Part shown: piece after piece, positions 41,850 to 51,533 of the stretch
Position numbering within the stretch: position 1 is the first letter of the stretch
Layout of the letters: the number at the start of each line of letters is the position of its first letter
Source: Shimia isoporae
GTDB taxonomy: Bacteria > Pseudomonadota > Alphaproteobacteria > Rhodobacterales > Rhodobacteraceae
Reading direction: 5' to 3'
Assembly: GCF_004346865.1 (NCBI RefSeq)
Contig: NZ_SMGR01000005.1
Location: 124,001 to 188,000, forward strand
DNA length: 64,000 nucleotides
Made by a program: the position numbers and the translations under genes
Notes under the pieces: model-generated
Databases searched by the model: none
Seen by the model: the letters and a program-made list of their open reading frames with translations, nothing else
What the model was told of the DNA's origin: nothing

Positions 41850-43363
41850 AACAAGCTACCTTGTTCCGGTGAATCCGGCTTCTTTGGCTTGGGTTTTGTA
41901 GCTGGTTTCGAACTGGTGACCGGCTTCGCTGATACAGCGCCTTGCTGGACTTTGAGCCGCCCATCGGCGAACTCGATTTCAATCTCGCTCGCCTTGCCTG
42001 CCAATTCCGCGGTTTTTACGAGGTTGCCATCTCCTCGTACGACCGCGTAACCGCGCTCAAGCGTTGCCTGATAACTCAGTGTTTCCCGCATTCTGTCCAG
42101 ACCCGCCAACTGGTCCCTCAAGGACTGCACCTGTCTCGCGCCAGCATCAGACAATCGACGACTCAGATCGGATACCTTTTCCTTGCGCCGCTCAATGTCG
42201 CGGGTCAAACCGACAGGTGTCAGCCTATCCGCGTGCCGCCCCAGCGTTTGTCGTCTGATCTCGATCATTCGTTGCAGCGACTGTGATCGCAGTCCGCCGC
42301 TGGACTGTGCAAGAGCCACACGGCGTGTCTGAACGCCAGCCTGAAGCGCGCGCGGCAAAGCATCGCCTGCCGCATCCAAACGCTGTCTTGGCGTTTGCAG
42401 GAGCGCATCCGCACGCGGTATCGCGCGTGCAAGATCCCGCAGCCTCTGGTCACGCACGCTAAGTGCCTGCCCAATTCCTCTGGTCATGCGTGCGCCCTGC
42501 TCCTCGACCCAGCCGGCAATTTCCAGCCTTACGGGTACGGCCAGCTCAGCCGCCGCCGTCGGAGTTGGGGCACGCTTGTCCGAGACAAAATCGATCAGCG
42601 TTGTATCGGTTTCATGTCCCACCGCCGAAATCAGCGGGATGTCAGAGGCCGCGACTGCCCGCGCGACGATCTCTTCGTTGAACCCCCAGAGATCTTCGAT
42701 TGATCCCCCACCACGCGCGACAATCAGCAAATCCGGCCGCGGCAATGCTCCACCAGGCGACAAATTGTTGAAACCCGCGATCGCATTGGCGACTTGCGGC
42801 GCGCACTGCTCGCCTTGGACCGCAACCGGCCAAATGATTACCTTCCGCGGGAAGCGGTCCCTCAGGCGATGCAAAATATCGCGGATAACCGCGCCACTCG
42901 GCGACGTCACCACGCCAATCACTTCGGGCAGGTAAGGCAGCGGCTTCTTACGCTCTTGTGCAAACAGGCCTTCGGCCTGCAACATCGCTTTGCGTTTCTC
43001 TAGCATGGCCATTAGCGCGCCAACGCCAGCGGGCTTCAGATCTTCGACGACAAGCTGATATTTTGACTGTCCCGGAAAGGTGGTGAGCCGCCCCGTGGCA
43101 ACCACTTCCATTCCTTCTTCAGGACGCGTCGCGATTCTGGAAGCAACCCCCTTCCACATCACCGCGGCGATCACTGAACGGTCATCTTTCAGGTCAAGGT
43201 ACACATGCCCGGAGCGCGGAAAGGACACCCGTCCGATTTCGCCTTTGATGCGCACGTGCGAAAACTCGCCCTCGATCATGCGCTTGATCGCGCCGGAGAG
43301 CTCGGAAACACTGAATTCAGGAGCGTTTTCGCCCTCAATCGGGTCATCAATCAGATCGGACAT
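41846..43363 (-). CDS. xseA: Exodeoxyribonuclease VII large subunit
   Basis: ATG 43363 gives 505 residues; the frame runs upstream to 43435 but without family similarity. An N-terminal OB domain (about 10-110: FSVSELSGAIKRMIEGEFSH) is followed by the catalytic core with GVVTSPSGAVIRDI, LLIVARGGGSIEDLW and SAVGHETDTTLIDFVSD, and by a long coiled-coil region (about 290-440). The Lys/Pro-rich C-terminus is common in Alphaproteobacteria. Together with XseB (not here) it degrades single-stranded DNA. Divergent from purD (74 bp). Confidence 0.95.
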   Translation of the reverse strand: MSDLIDDPIEGENAPEFSVSELSGAIKRMIEGEFSHVRIKGEIGRVSFPRSGHVYLDLKDDRSVIAAVMWKGVASRIATRPEEGMEVVATGRLTTFPGQSKYQLVVEDLKPAGVGALMAMLEKRKAMLQAEGLFAQERKKPLPYLPEVIGVVTSPSGAVIRDILHRLRDRFPRKVIIWPVAVQGEQCAPQVANAIAGFNNLSPGGALPRPDLLIVARGGGSIEDLWGFNEEIVARAVAASDIPLISAVGHETDTTLIDFVSDKRAPTPTAAAELAVPVRLEIAGWVEEQGARMTRGIGQALSVRDQRLRDLARAIPRADALLQTPRQRLDAAGDALPRALQAGVQTRRVALAQSSGGLRSQSLQRMIEIRRQTLGRHADRLTPVGLTRDIERRKEKVSDLSRRLSDAGARQVQSLRDQLAGLDRMRETLSYQATLERGYAVVRGDGNLVKTAELAGKASEIEIEFADGRLKVQQGAVSAKPVTSSKPATKPKPKKPDSPEQGSLF

Positions 43364-43437
43364 CTCGGCTCGCTTGTAAGACTGCTCGCCACAGCTTAGA
43401 ACGCCCGCAACCGAAGGCCAAGCGGAAGGCGACACCC

Positions 43438-44700
43438 ATGAACATCCTCATTCTCGGCAGCGGCGGGCGCGAACACAGCCTCGCATGGGCGGTGATGCAA
43501 AACCCCAAATGTGACAAGCTGATCGTAGCCCCGGGCAATGCTGGTATCGCCCAGATTGCGGACTGCGCAGACTTCGACATCGAGGATGGCGGCGAGGTCG
43601 TGAATTTCGTGGCAGCCAACGCGATCGACTTCGTAATTGTAGGTCCGGAAGCGCCTCTGGCGAATGGCGTGGCGGATCGACTTCGCGAAGCAGGCGTGCT
43701 GGTGTTTGGCCCCTCCAAAGCAGCGGCAAGGCTGGAAGCCTCCAAGAGCTTTACCAAAGAAATTTGTGACGCCGCCAATGCGCCGACCGCGGGGTACAGC
43801 CACTTCACGAATGCCGAAGCAGCCAAGGCACACATCCGCAAAGAAGGTGCGCCCATCGTTGTAAAGGCAGACGGGCTGGCGGCTGGCAAAGGCGTCATCG
43901 TAGCAATGGACGAACAAACTGCGCTTGACGCAGTGGATGACATGTTTGGCGGCGCGTTTGGTGGCGCTGGCGCGGAAGTCGTGATCGAAGAATTCATGGA
44001 AGGAGAGGAAGCCTCCTTCTTCATCCTGTGTGACGGGAAAACAGCCCTTCCGGTCGGCACCGCACAAGACCACAAACGTGTCGGCGAAGGCGATACTGGC
44101 CCGAACACCGGCGGCATGGGCGCATATTCACCTGCGCCGGTCTTGACCGACGAAATTGCTCAAAAAGCTCTTGATCAAATTGTGCAGCCCACCATCGACG
44201 AGATGGCCAAGCGCGGTACGCCCTATCAAGGCGTTCTCTACGTTGGACTGATGATCAAAGACGGTCAGCCTCGGCTGGTGGAATACAATGTCCGCTTCGG
44301 CGATCCTGAATGTCAGGTGCTAATGATGCGTCTTGGCGCACAGGCGTTCGATCTGATGCATGCTGCGGCCGAAGAACGCCTGCACGAAACCCAGGTGAAT
44401 TGGGCGAATGATCACGCCATCACAGTTGTTATGGCCGCCAACGGTTACCCTGGCGCTTATGTGAAGGGCTCGTTAATCGAAGGTCTCGAAACCCTGGTTC
44501 ATGACAGCAAGAACATGGTTTTCCACGCTGGCACTTCGTCCAAGGGCGGTGCCATCACTGCCACAGGTGGCCGCGTTCTAAACGTCACTGCACGCGGTGA
44601 CAGCCTGCAAGAAGCCCGCGATCGCGCCTACGCCATGATCGATCAAATCGAATGGCCGGAAGGGTTTTATCGTGCTGACATCGGTTGGCGGGCACTCTGA
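43438..44700 (+). CDS. purD: Phosphoribosylamine-glycine ligase
   Basis: The 420-residue ATP-grasp enzyme catalyses GAR synthesis in de novo purine production. Seen in order: MNILILGSGGREHSLAWA, FGPSKAAARLEASKSFTKE, KADGLAAGKGVIVA (ATP lysine), the GDTGPNTGGMGAYSPAPV signature and VEYNVRFGDPECQVLM. The length is standard for the monofunctional protein. It is divergent from xseA with a compact shared promoter region. Confidence 0.97.
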   Translation: MNILILGSGGREHSLAWAVMQNPKCDKLIVAPGNAGIAQIADCADFDIEDGGEVVNFVAANAIDFVIVGPEAPLANGVADRLREAGVLVFGPSKAAARLEASKSFTKEICDAANAPTAGYSHFTNAEAAKAHIRKEGAPIVVKADGLAAGKGVIVAMDEQTALDAVDDMFGGAFGGAGAEVVIEEFMEGEEASFFILCDGKTALPVGTAQDHKRVGEGDTGPNTGGMGAYSPAPVLTDEIAQKALDQIVQPTIDEMAKRGTPYQGVLYVGLMIKDGQPRLVEYNVRFGDPECQVLMMRLGAQAFDLMHAAAEERLHETQVNWANDHAITVVMAANGYPGAYVKGSLIEGLETLVHDSKNMVFHAGTSSKGGAITATGGRVLNVTARGDSLQEARDRAYAMIDQIEWPEGFYRADIGWRAL

Positions 44701-44772
44701 CTCGCGTATTTCTGCGGGCGTTGCGCGGACAGCGATCGCCCCCTATCCTCCGTGCAACTATGGGGGGACTTC

Positions 44773-45384
44773 ATGACAACGTCCGTGGACCAAGCCTACG
44801 CAGACGGCAATTTTGTCGAACTCGCCTTTGCCTTTGCACCGGTGGGTATAGTGGTGACCGAAAACCGTGTGATCCGCGACTGTAACGCCACCTTCGCTGA
44901 TATGTTCCGCTATGAACGCGCAGCTCTCAAAGACAGCACCTTTGCGATCCTTTATCCAACGCAGGAGGAGTTCGCAAACATCCGCAATCGCGGCGTTCAG
45001 GAATTGCGGGAGAGCAACTTCTACTGGGACGAACGGGTGATGATGCGTCGGGGCGGGGAAATGTTCTGGTGCCGCGTGCGCGGCCACACATTCACCCCCG
45101 AAGACCCTTTGCAACGGGCCGTTTGGAGCTTTGCCGATATATCCGACACGCGCCCGTATCAGGCCCTGACACGAAGGGAACGCGAAGTATTCTCTTTGCT
45201 GGCAGAAGGTCTTACGAGCAAGGAAATCGCGCTGAAATTGGAGATGAGCAACCGGACCGTTGAAGTGCACCGCGGAAAATTGCTCAAAAAATTTGGCGTG
45301 AGCAATACAACCAGCCTGTTCCAGTCCCTTGGCGCAATCGGCACACGCCACATCTATTCAGCGAGTGACGGGACCGTGCGCTAG
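44773..45384 (+). CDS. PAS domain-containing LuxR-type regulator
   Basis: ATG 44773 follows a GGGGGA site; 203 residues. A PAS domain (about 20-130: FAFAPVGIVVTENRVIRDCN and GGEMFWCRVRGHTF) is joined to a C-terminal LuxR/GerE HTH (about 140-200: LTRREREVFSLLAEGLTSKE and SNRTVEVHRGKLLKKFGVSN). There is no acyl-homoserine lactone-binding or receiver domain, so the signal is probably a small molecule, redox or light cue sensed by PAS. It stands alone after purD. Confidence 0.87.
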   Translation: MTTSVDQAYADGNFVELAFAFAPVGIVVTENRVIRDCNATFADMFRYERAALKDSTFAILYPTQEEFANIRNRGVQELRESNFYWDERVMMRRGGEMFWCRVRGHTFTPEDPLQRAVWSFADISDTRPYQALTRREREVFSLLAEGLTSKEIALKLEMSNRTVEVHRGKLLKKFGVSNTTSLFQSLGAIGTRHIYSASDGTVR

Positions 45385-45393
45385 CTTTGTGAA

Positions 45394-46148
45394 TCAGGGC
45401 ACCTTGCAGTCCAAAGCAGTCTTCAGCGAGTTTTGTCCCCTGAACGCCCAGAGCGTTTGAGACCTCAGTTTCTTGCCATCAAAACGTGTTGCAACGACAT
45501 TCCCCCAACTCCCGTCGGCGGTTATCATTTCTGTCCCGTCCCCGCAGTCGCGCAATCCACCCGAGATGAAGTCTTCGCCTATACGGTGGTTCGTGAGCCC
45601 CTTTCGACTGGCCACCTGTGTCAACGCACCACTTTCATAGCGCCAGACACGCAGGGTCTTTGCCAGATGTGGCCGGTCGATATAAGCCAACTCGACGAGA
45701 CCGTCCCCATCAAGATCAGCTACGCCTACGGGCGCCAACCACCGATTTCGCTGACCAATATGGGGGGTCGCCGCAACAAGACCCTTCTCATTGTAAATCG
45801 CGAGTCGCGCGCCACCATCTTGGCTGCTTTCGATCACAATTGCTTCCAGTGCCCCGTCGCCCGTCACATCAAACAGCCGCGGTTCCAGATCCTCGAAAAC
45901 CCGATCCTGCGGAAGCGTTATGGTAACTTTCTTGCCGCCTCGAAGTTTTAGCTCCAAAGCGCCATACTCGATGGCGTCGCCTAGAACACCGTGGGCGTAG
46001 CGGGTGGTCGGCTCGGTATAGCGAGCCGAGGTGATCTCGGCCGCAGCGGGAACCGCGAGCAATACCAGCAAAGCGCACCACGCCAGCCGGACGCGGCGCG
46101 CGAAGGCGTGCAAAGGGCACAACAAGAGACGCCGCGCCCCGCCCAACA

Positions 46149-46149
<1 letters not shown>
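45394..46149 (-). CDS. FG-GAP/VCBS-repeat exported protein
   Basis: The 251-residue protein has a hydrophobic N-terminus (about 18-38) with an extended basic leader, then repeats with calcium-binding Asp patterns: LFDVTGDGALEAIVIES and GVADLDGDGLVELAYIDR. These mark a beta-propeller-like FG-GAP/VCBS protein. Its first codon shares one base with the ferredoxin stop, so it follows it in an operon. It could be an outer-surface or periplasmic adhesin or scaffold; the function is not known. Confidence 0.72.
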
Positions 46150-46511
<362 letters not shown>

Positions 46512-46584
46512 TTAGACAAGCGACCCGTCGCCCGCCACCCCCTTTTGCGACGCACCCCTTGTCACCTTGCGACAAAACTCAAAT

Positions 46585-46599
46585 GTTCTATATTTGTTC
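46585..46599 (+). promoter_or_regulatory. LexA operator, alphaproteobacterial type (GTTC-N7-GTTC)
   Basis: GTTCTATATTTGTTC at 46585-46599 exactly matches the direct-repeat SOS box of Alphaproteobacteria. The ATG of the DnaE2-like OB ORF follows one base later. The orientation and placement argue for LexA control of that ORF. Confidence 0.8.
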
Positions 46600-46600
46600 C

Positions 46601-46957
46601 ATGAATGCGCACATCACATCTGCGTGGCCCAAGCCGCCCTTTGCCCTGACTGCTGCCCGATTGGGCGAACCGCCCAATGGCGCGCGGGTCACCGTGGCCG
46701 GGCTGGTGATTCTGCGCCAGCGTCCCGGCACAGCCAAAGGCGTGATCTTTCTAACGCTGGAGGACGAGACCGGTGTGGTGAATGTGATCGTCTGGCGCAA
46801 ACTCTACGAAGCCTTCCGTCGTGCCGTGATCGCCGGTCGCCTACTGCGTGTGACCGGACGTATACAACGAGAAAACAACGTCACCCATCTGATCGCCGAA
46901 CGAATTGAGGACATTTCTCCCATGCTCGATAGCCTGCTTCTGCCACCAGAAAGCTGA
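46601..46957 (+). CDS. Free-standing OB-fold ORF like the DnaE2 C-terminus, SOS-linked
   Basis: ATG 46601, immediately after a LexA box, opens 118 codons. Residues about 25-110 match the C-terminal OB-fold of error-prone polymerase DnaE2: GARVTVAGLVILRQRPGTAK, GVIFLTLEDETGVVNVIVWR and GRIQRENNVTHLIAERI. The polymerase part is missing and the ORF has its own start, so it is either a deletion remnant of imuA-imuB-dnaE2 or a mini-protein that kept the SOS promoter. Frame is intact over its length. In-frame codons extend to 46559 but overlap the operator. Confidence 0.7.
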   Translation: MNAHITSAWPKPPFALTAARLGEPPNGARVTVAGLVILRQRPGTAKGVIFLTLEDETGVVNVIVWRKLYEAFRRAVIAGRLLRVTGRIQRENNVTHLIAERIEDISPMLDSLLLPPES

Positions 46958-47028
46958 GGCTTTTGACAAAAGCCGAAACGCGCTACAAGGGAGGCAACAA
47001 GAACACGCCTTGAGCGCGAGGCACGAGC

Positions 47029-47571
47029 ATGACACGCCTGATCGCCCCTTTTGCGGCCCTCGCCCTGCTGACCGCAGCAGGATGCGAGCAGTCGATATCG
47101 GACCCGCCCTATCTGGCGGCGTGGTCCGAGCCGGAAATCGTGCGCGCTGAAGATGCCAAGGCGCCACCAAACGCACGTCCCGGAAGTTGCTGGGGACGAG
47201 ATGTCACGCCGGCGGTACTGGAAACAGTCACCGAACAGATCATGGTGCAACCACCCGAAGTGCTTGCCGACGGCACAGTCGTCGCACCCGGCGTTTTTCG
47301 CACCGAGCAACAGCAGCGCATCGTCACAGAGCGACGGGAAACCTGGTTTGAAACACCCTGCCCGCAAGTCTGGACCGTGGAATTTACCTCCTCGGTACAA
47401 CGTGCACTCAAAGTGCGCGGCTTGTTTTTCGGCACGATCACCGGTGATCTGGACAACCGCACACGCGCCGCCATCCGGCGCTACCAAAAAGCGGGCGGCC
47501 TCGACAGCTCGATACTTTCACTTGAAAGCGCCCGTCGCCTCGGTCTGATCGCAGTAGAACGCGAAGTATAG
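47029..47571 (+). CDS. Lipoprotein with peptidoglycan-binding domain
   Basis: The 180-residue protein has a lipoprotein signal with lipobox TAAGC (Cys about residue 19) and a C-terminal PG_binding_1-like domain (about 125-178: VQRALKVRGLFFGTITGDLD, then RAAIRRYQKAGGLDSS and a final ARRLGL). The middle (about 40-115) is specific to this group and includes two cysteines. It probably links the outer membrane to the cell wall. It ends 54 bp before the convergent degP stop. Confidence 0.78.
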   Translation: MTRLIAPFAALALLTAAGCEQSISDPPYLAAWSEPEIVRAEDAKAPPNARPGSCWGRDVTPAVLETVTEQIMVQPPEVLADGTVVAPGVFRTEQQQRIVTERRETWFETPCPQVWTVEFTSSVQRALKVRGLFFGTITGDLDNRTRAAIRRYQKAGGLDSSILSLESARRLGLIAVEREV

Positions 47572-47578
47572 TGCGCAA

Positions 47579-47602
47579 GAAAAAGGGCGCCCGAAGGCGC
47601 CC
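47579..47602 (-). terminator. Rho-independent terminator of degP
   Basis: GGGCGCC CGAA GGCGCCC stem-loop followed on the minus strand by CTTTTTCTT. Confidence 0.75.
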
Positions 47603-47625
47603 CGATCCGTGAGTGAAAGTTCGTG

Positions 47626-49086
47626 TTATTCCTCGATGGACAAGGCCACGAAGCGAGGTTCACCACCGCGACGTACCAGCAGCAGAACCGATTTACGTCC
47701 TGCCTCCCGCACTTCGTCGATACGCGTCTCAAAATCCGAGATCGTGCGCAGTTTCTGATGGCTTGCTTCGGTAAGGACATCGCCCGCCCGAAGACCTTTT
47801 TCATAGGCCTTGGATGTTTCGTCCACACCGCTCACAACGAGCCCGTCCATGTCGTCGCCAACACCGAGTTCACCGCGCATTTCATCTGTCAAAGGTGTGA
47901 CGGTCAGACCAAGGATATCCTTTTCCACCGGCTCCTCCGGTGTATCGGGCGCCGGCTGGCTGGCCGGCACCGCACCCTGCGCTTCTTCGCGACGGCCAAG
48001 TGTGACCGCAAGAGTGACCTCCTTACCGGCCCGCAGCACAACCACATCCACCGCTTTACCGACAGCCGTGTTGCCGACGCGACGCACCAGGGCACGCACA
48101 TCGTCAACGTCAGCGCCATCAAAGGTCATGATTATGTCGCCCGCTTCCATGCCGGCATCCATTGCCGGACCTTCCGGCACGTCGGTGACCATCGCGCCTT
48201 TCGCATCTTCGAGACCGTCAATGGCCTCGACCATGTCCTCGGTCACGTTCTGGATGCGCACACCCAACCACCCGCGACGCGTCTCTCCGAACTCTTTGAG
48301 TTGATCGATCACGCGGGTCACAACATTGGATGCCATCGAAAAGCCGATACCAATGGAACCACCGTTGGGTGAAAGGATCGCGGTGTTCACGCCGATTACC
48401 TCACCGTCCATGTTAAACAGTGGTCCGCCAGAGTTGCCGCGGTTAATAGCAGCGTCCGTCTGGATATAGTCATCATAGCTGCCCGACAGAGCACGATTGC
48501 GCGCCGAAACAATACCGGCAGACACAGAGAACCCCTGACCGAGCGGGTTACCCATAGCGACGACCCAATCGCCAACCCGGGCGGTGTCACTGTCGCCAAA
48601 CTCAACGAAATCAAGTGGCTCGTCACTTTCGACTTTCAACAGCGCAATGTCGGTATTCGGGTCAGTACCGATCACCGTCGCAGGCAGTTCCTCACCTTCG
48701 AAAAATTCGATCAGGATCTCGTCTGCGCCTTCGATCACATGGTTGTTGGTAACCACGTATCCGTCAGCAGAAATCACAAAACCGGACCCCAGCGCCGAGG
48801 TGCGGCGAGGACGATCACTGTTGCCCTGACGGTCCTGAAATTCACGGAAGAATTCCTCAAATGGTGAACCCTCCGGAACGATGCCTTGCGGACCGGTGCG
48901 GCCCGCAACCACAGTCGAAGTGGTGATGTTCACTACCGATGGACTGATTTCTTCTGCCAAGTCGGCAAAGCTATCGGGCCTTGCCTGCGCCGCCATTGCC
49001 TGAACAAGCAATGCCGTGGTGGCAACCAAAGCCACCATCATGGCCTTCATGTGCGTCATCTGCACTGGAAATGCCTTCGAAATCAC
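47626..49086 (-). CDS. degP: Periplasmic serine protease DegP/HtrA (MucD-like)
   Basis: The GTG at 49086 lies 7 bp after AAGGAG and gives 486 residues; ATGs at 49059 and 49050 are later in the frame. A signal peptide (about 14-34) leads to the trypsin-like domain with the catalytic triad: His in VVTNNHVIEGADE, Asp in TDIALLKVE and Ser in RGNSGGPLFN. Two PDZ domains follow (about 270-365 and 390-480). It degrades misfolded envelope proteins. It is downstream of the hflK-hflC-DUF2065 run on the same strand. Confidence 0.93.
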   Translation of the reverse strand: MISKAFPVQMTHMKAMMVALVATTALLVQAMAAQARPDSFADLAEEISPSVVNITTSTVVAGRTGPQGIVPEGSPFEEFFREFQDRQGNSDRPRRTSALGSGFVISADGYVVTNNHVIEGADEILIEFFEGEELPATVIGTDPNTDIALLKVESDEPLDFVEFGDSDTARVGDWVVAMGNPLGQGFSVSAGIVSARNRALSGSYDDYIQTDAAINRGNSGGPLFNMDGEVIGVNTAILSPNGGSIGIGFSMASNVVTRVIDQLKEFGETRRGWLGVRIQNVTEDMVEAIDGLEDAKGAMVTDVPEGPAMDAGMEAGDIIMTFDGADVDDVRALVRRVGNTAVGKAVDVVVLRAGKEVTLAVTLGRREEAQGAVPASQPAPDTPEEPVEKDILGLTVTPLTDEMRGELGVGDDMDGLVVSGVDETSKAYEKGLRAGDVLTEASHQKLRTISDFETRIDEVREAGRKSVLLLVRRGGEPRFVALSIEE

Positions 49087-49248
49087 GTTGGATCTCCTTG
49101 TTTGTTTGAAACCTACGGATAGGGCTGGTCTCCTATCGCTTGAGGCAAAGAATGGGACTTTGGTCTCGCAAGTGCAACCGCCGCCACATCGCGCGTTCAC
49201 AATTGCGCGTGACCGTTCTGTGAATTGGGTTAAGCGACCGACCGGCGT

Positions 49249-49443
49249 TTAGACCCCAAGCGCCTTGGCAGTCCACACGAAGATCACACCAGCAATGACA
49301 GCCAAAAGGCCCAATGTCCTCCGCTGCCCTTCAGGCAAGGACCGCAACATCGCAAGCAAGTCCTCAACGACGGAAGGGGCCAGCACATAGACCAGCCCCT
49401 CCACAATTAACACTAGCCCAATCGCAAAAAGCGCGATGGCCAT
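49249..49443 (-). CDS. DUF2065 small membrane protein
   Basis: The 64-residue protein has two hydrophobic segments (about 3-23 and 44-60) around the conserved DLLAMLRSLPEGQRRTLGL. DUF2065 genes regularly follow hflC, as here (ATG and hflC stop share one base). The function is unknown, but coupling to the HflKC complex is suggested by position. Confidence 0.85.
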   Translation of the reverse strand: MAIALFAIGLVLIVEGLVYVLAPSVVEDLLAMLRSLPEGQRRTLGLLAVIAGVIFVWTAKALGV

Positions 49444-50315
49444 CAGTTGCGACCTTGATCGCTCTTCAGATAGTCAAAGAAATCGCTGTCCGGCGACATG
49501 ACCATTGTCGAGTTATCCGCCTGCAGCGCGTTCCGATAGGCGTTTAGCGAGCGATAAAACTCGAAAAATTCCTGATCGGCGCCAAAGGCCTCGGCGAAAA
49601 CCGCGTTGCGCTTCGCGTCTGCTTCACCGCGGGTGATCTCAGACTGACGACGCGCATCCGACACCAACTCGACCACAGTACGATCCGCCTGCGCACGAAT
49701 ACGCTGCGCGGCTTCGTTACCACGAGCGATCTCGTCTGCGGCTTCCCGTTCACGCTCAGCACGCATACGCGCGAAGGTCGCTTCAAGGTTGGCCTGCGGT
49801 AGGTCTGTGCGTTTCAGACGCACGTCGATCACTTCCAGACCAAGAGCGCGCGCTTCCGTGATCGCATTGTCGCGAATGCGGTTCATCAGCGACACACGAT
49901 CCGTCGAAAGAACGGCATCAGAGCGCACTTCACCAAGAACAGCACGTGTCTCGGAACGCAGGATACTGTCCAGACGCGATTCGGCGGCTTGAATGCCTCC
50001 GGCACCAACCGCTTGACGGAACTGGGTCACATTCGCGATCCGGTACCGCGCAAAAGCGTCGACTATCAAACGGCGATCATCCGCAGGCGTGACTTCCAGA
50101 GGACCAACTTCCCGGCTGAGAATACGGTCGTCATACCGCACCACTTCTTGAATAAGCGGGATCTTGAACGCAAGCCCCGGCTCCTCCTTGACCGTCACGA
50201 CACGACCGAACTGCAGAACCAATGCCTTTTCGCGTTCGTCCACGATAAAGACCGAAGACAGGACGCCAGCAACGGCCAGCACCAGAATGGGCAGGAGATA
50301 AGTTGTCTTACGCAT
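49443..50315 (-). CDS. hflC: FtsH modulator subunit HflC
   Basis: ATG 50315 (290 residues) starts MRKTTYLLPILVLAVAGVLSSVFIVDERE, a signal anchor followed by the SPFH domain (about 20-180) with EEPGLAFKIPLIQEVVRYDD, and a coiled coil with QANLEATFARMRAEREREA. HflK and HflC form a ring around FtsH and regulate its proteolysis. The start lies 1 bp from the hflK stop. A longer in-frame start at 50345 lies inside hflK. Confidence 0.93.
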   Translation of the reverse strand: MRKTTYLLPILVLAVAGVLSSVFIVDEREKALVLQFGRVVTVKEEPGLAFKIPLIQEVVRYDDRILSREVGPLEVTPADDRRLIVDAFARYRIANVTQFRQAVGAGGIQAAESRLDSILRSETRAVLGEVRSDAVLSTDRVSLMNRIRDNAITEARALGLEVIDVRLKRTDLPQANLEATFARMRAEREREAADEIARGNEAAQRIRAQADRTVVELVSDARRQSEITRGEADAKRNAVFAEAFGADQEFFEFYRSLNAYRNALQADNSTMVMSPDSDFFDYLKSDQGRN

Positions 50316-50316
50316 C

Positions 50317-51450
50317 TTAGTTCTCCCCCTTCTTGCGCAGTTCATTCAGCGGCAGATATGGCACAACGCCCTGACCGCCTGTTTGGTCGTCGATGATGAC
50401 TTTCTCAACATCGCCCAAGACCTCTTCCATGGTCTCCAGATACAAACGCTTGCGCGTTACTTCCGGTGCTTTCTTGTATTCTTCCAAAACTGCGGTAAAG
50501 CGGCTGGCTTCACCTTCGGCCTGGTTCACAACTTGTGCGCGGTAGGCTTCAGCTTCTTCCAGAATTTGCGCAGCTTCACCACGTGCAGACGCAGTCTGAC
50601 GCGCGGCGTAGGCATCCGCCTCTTTCTGCAGACGGTCACGTTCCTGCGAAGCAGACTGAACTTCACGGAAGGCGTCTTTTACCGGCTCGGGTGGATCGGC
50701 GCCGTCAAAGTTCACACGGACGATGTTAACGCCAGAGTTATAGGAATCCATTGTCAGCTGGATCAGCTCAAGCAGTCGATCGGCAATAATCCCACGATCG
50801 CGGTTCAGGACCGGAGCAAGTTCGGACTGCGCAATAATCTCGCGCATCGCAGACTCCGACACCGCGCGGATGGTTTCACGCGGGTCCCTCAGGTTGAACA
50901 AATACTGGGCAGGGTCATTGATGTTCCAGACGACCTGAAAATCAATATCGACGATGTTCTCGTCACCTGTCAGCATAAGACCATCGGTTGAACCGGCGCG
51001 CGCCGGGATGTCCTCGGTCTGTTCAGTCGTGACCGGCACAACTTCCGCCGTGACAACCGGCCATGGCGCAAAGTTCAGGCCTGGTTCTCCGGTTGCGGAG
51101 TATTTGCCGAGGAACAGCTCAACTGACTTTTCTTCCGGCTTCACCGTGTAAAAGCTCGCCATGCCCCAAAGCACAGCGGCCACGCCAAGCCCGAGAAATA
51201 CTGTTCCGCGATTGAGACCGGGGCCGCCTTGACCGCCCCCCTGACCGCCACGGTTAGAACCGCCGCCGTCGCCACGCCCGCCCATGAGCACGCGTAGTTG
51301 GTCCTGACCCTTTTTCATTAGATCATCGATATCGGGGATCTGCGGGCCATCGCCTTCGGGCGGGCGCTGCCCGTTCCCGTTGTTGCCGCGATTGCCACCG
51401 CCTTGGTTGCCGCCGCCCCCTCCCCAGGGGCCGCCGTTGTTACCTGCCAT
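50317..51450 (-). CDS. hflK: FtsH modulator subunit HflK
   Basis: The 377-residue protein has an unusually Gly/Asn-rich N-terminus (about 1-80, with a GNQGGGNRGNNGNG run), a single membrane span (about 82-102: FLGLGVAAVLWGMASFYTV) and an SPFH domain (about 110-320), then a coiled coil (QSASQERDRLQKEADAYA). It forms the hetero-oligomer with HflC around FtsH. The Gly/Asn-rich extension is longer than in enteric HflK. Confidence 0.94.
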   Translation of the reverse strand: MAGNNGGPWGGGGGNQGGGNRGNNGNGQRPPEGDGPQIPDIDDLMKKGQDQLRVLMGGRGDGGGSNRGGQGGGQGGPGLNRGTVFLGLGVAAVLWGMASFYTVKPEEKSVELFLGKYSATGEPGLNFAPWPVVTAEVVPVTTEQTEDIPARAGSTDGLMLTGDENIVDIDFQVVWNINDPAQYLFNLRDPRETIRAVSESAMREIIAQSELAPVLNRDRGIIADRLLELIQLTMDSYNSGVNIVRVNFDGADPPEPVKDAFREVQSASQERDRLQKEADAYAARQTASARGEAAQILEEAEAYRAQVVNQAEGEASRFTAVLEEYKKAPEVTRKRLYLETMEEVLGDVEKVIIDDQTGGQGVVPYLPLNELRKKGEN

Positions 51451-51533
51451 AAAGGATCTTCCCTTTCTTCAACATCTCTGGCGCTCCTCTAAACCTGAGG
51501 TTTACACCGGAAAAATCAAGCCAATGCGCGGCT

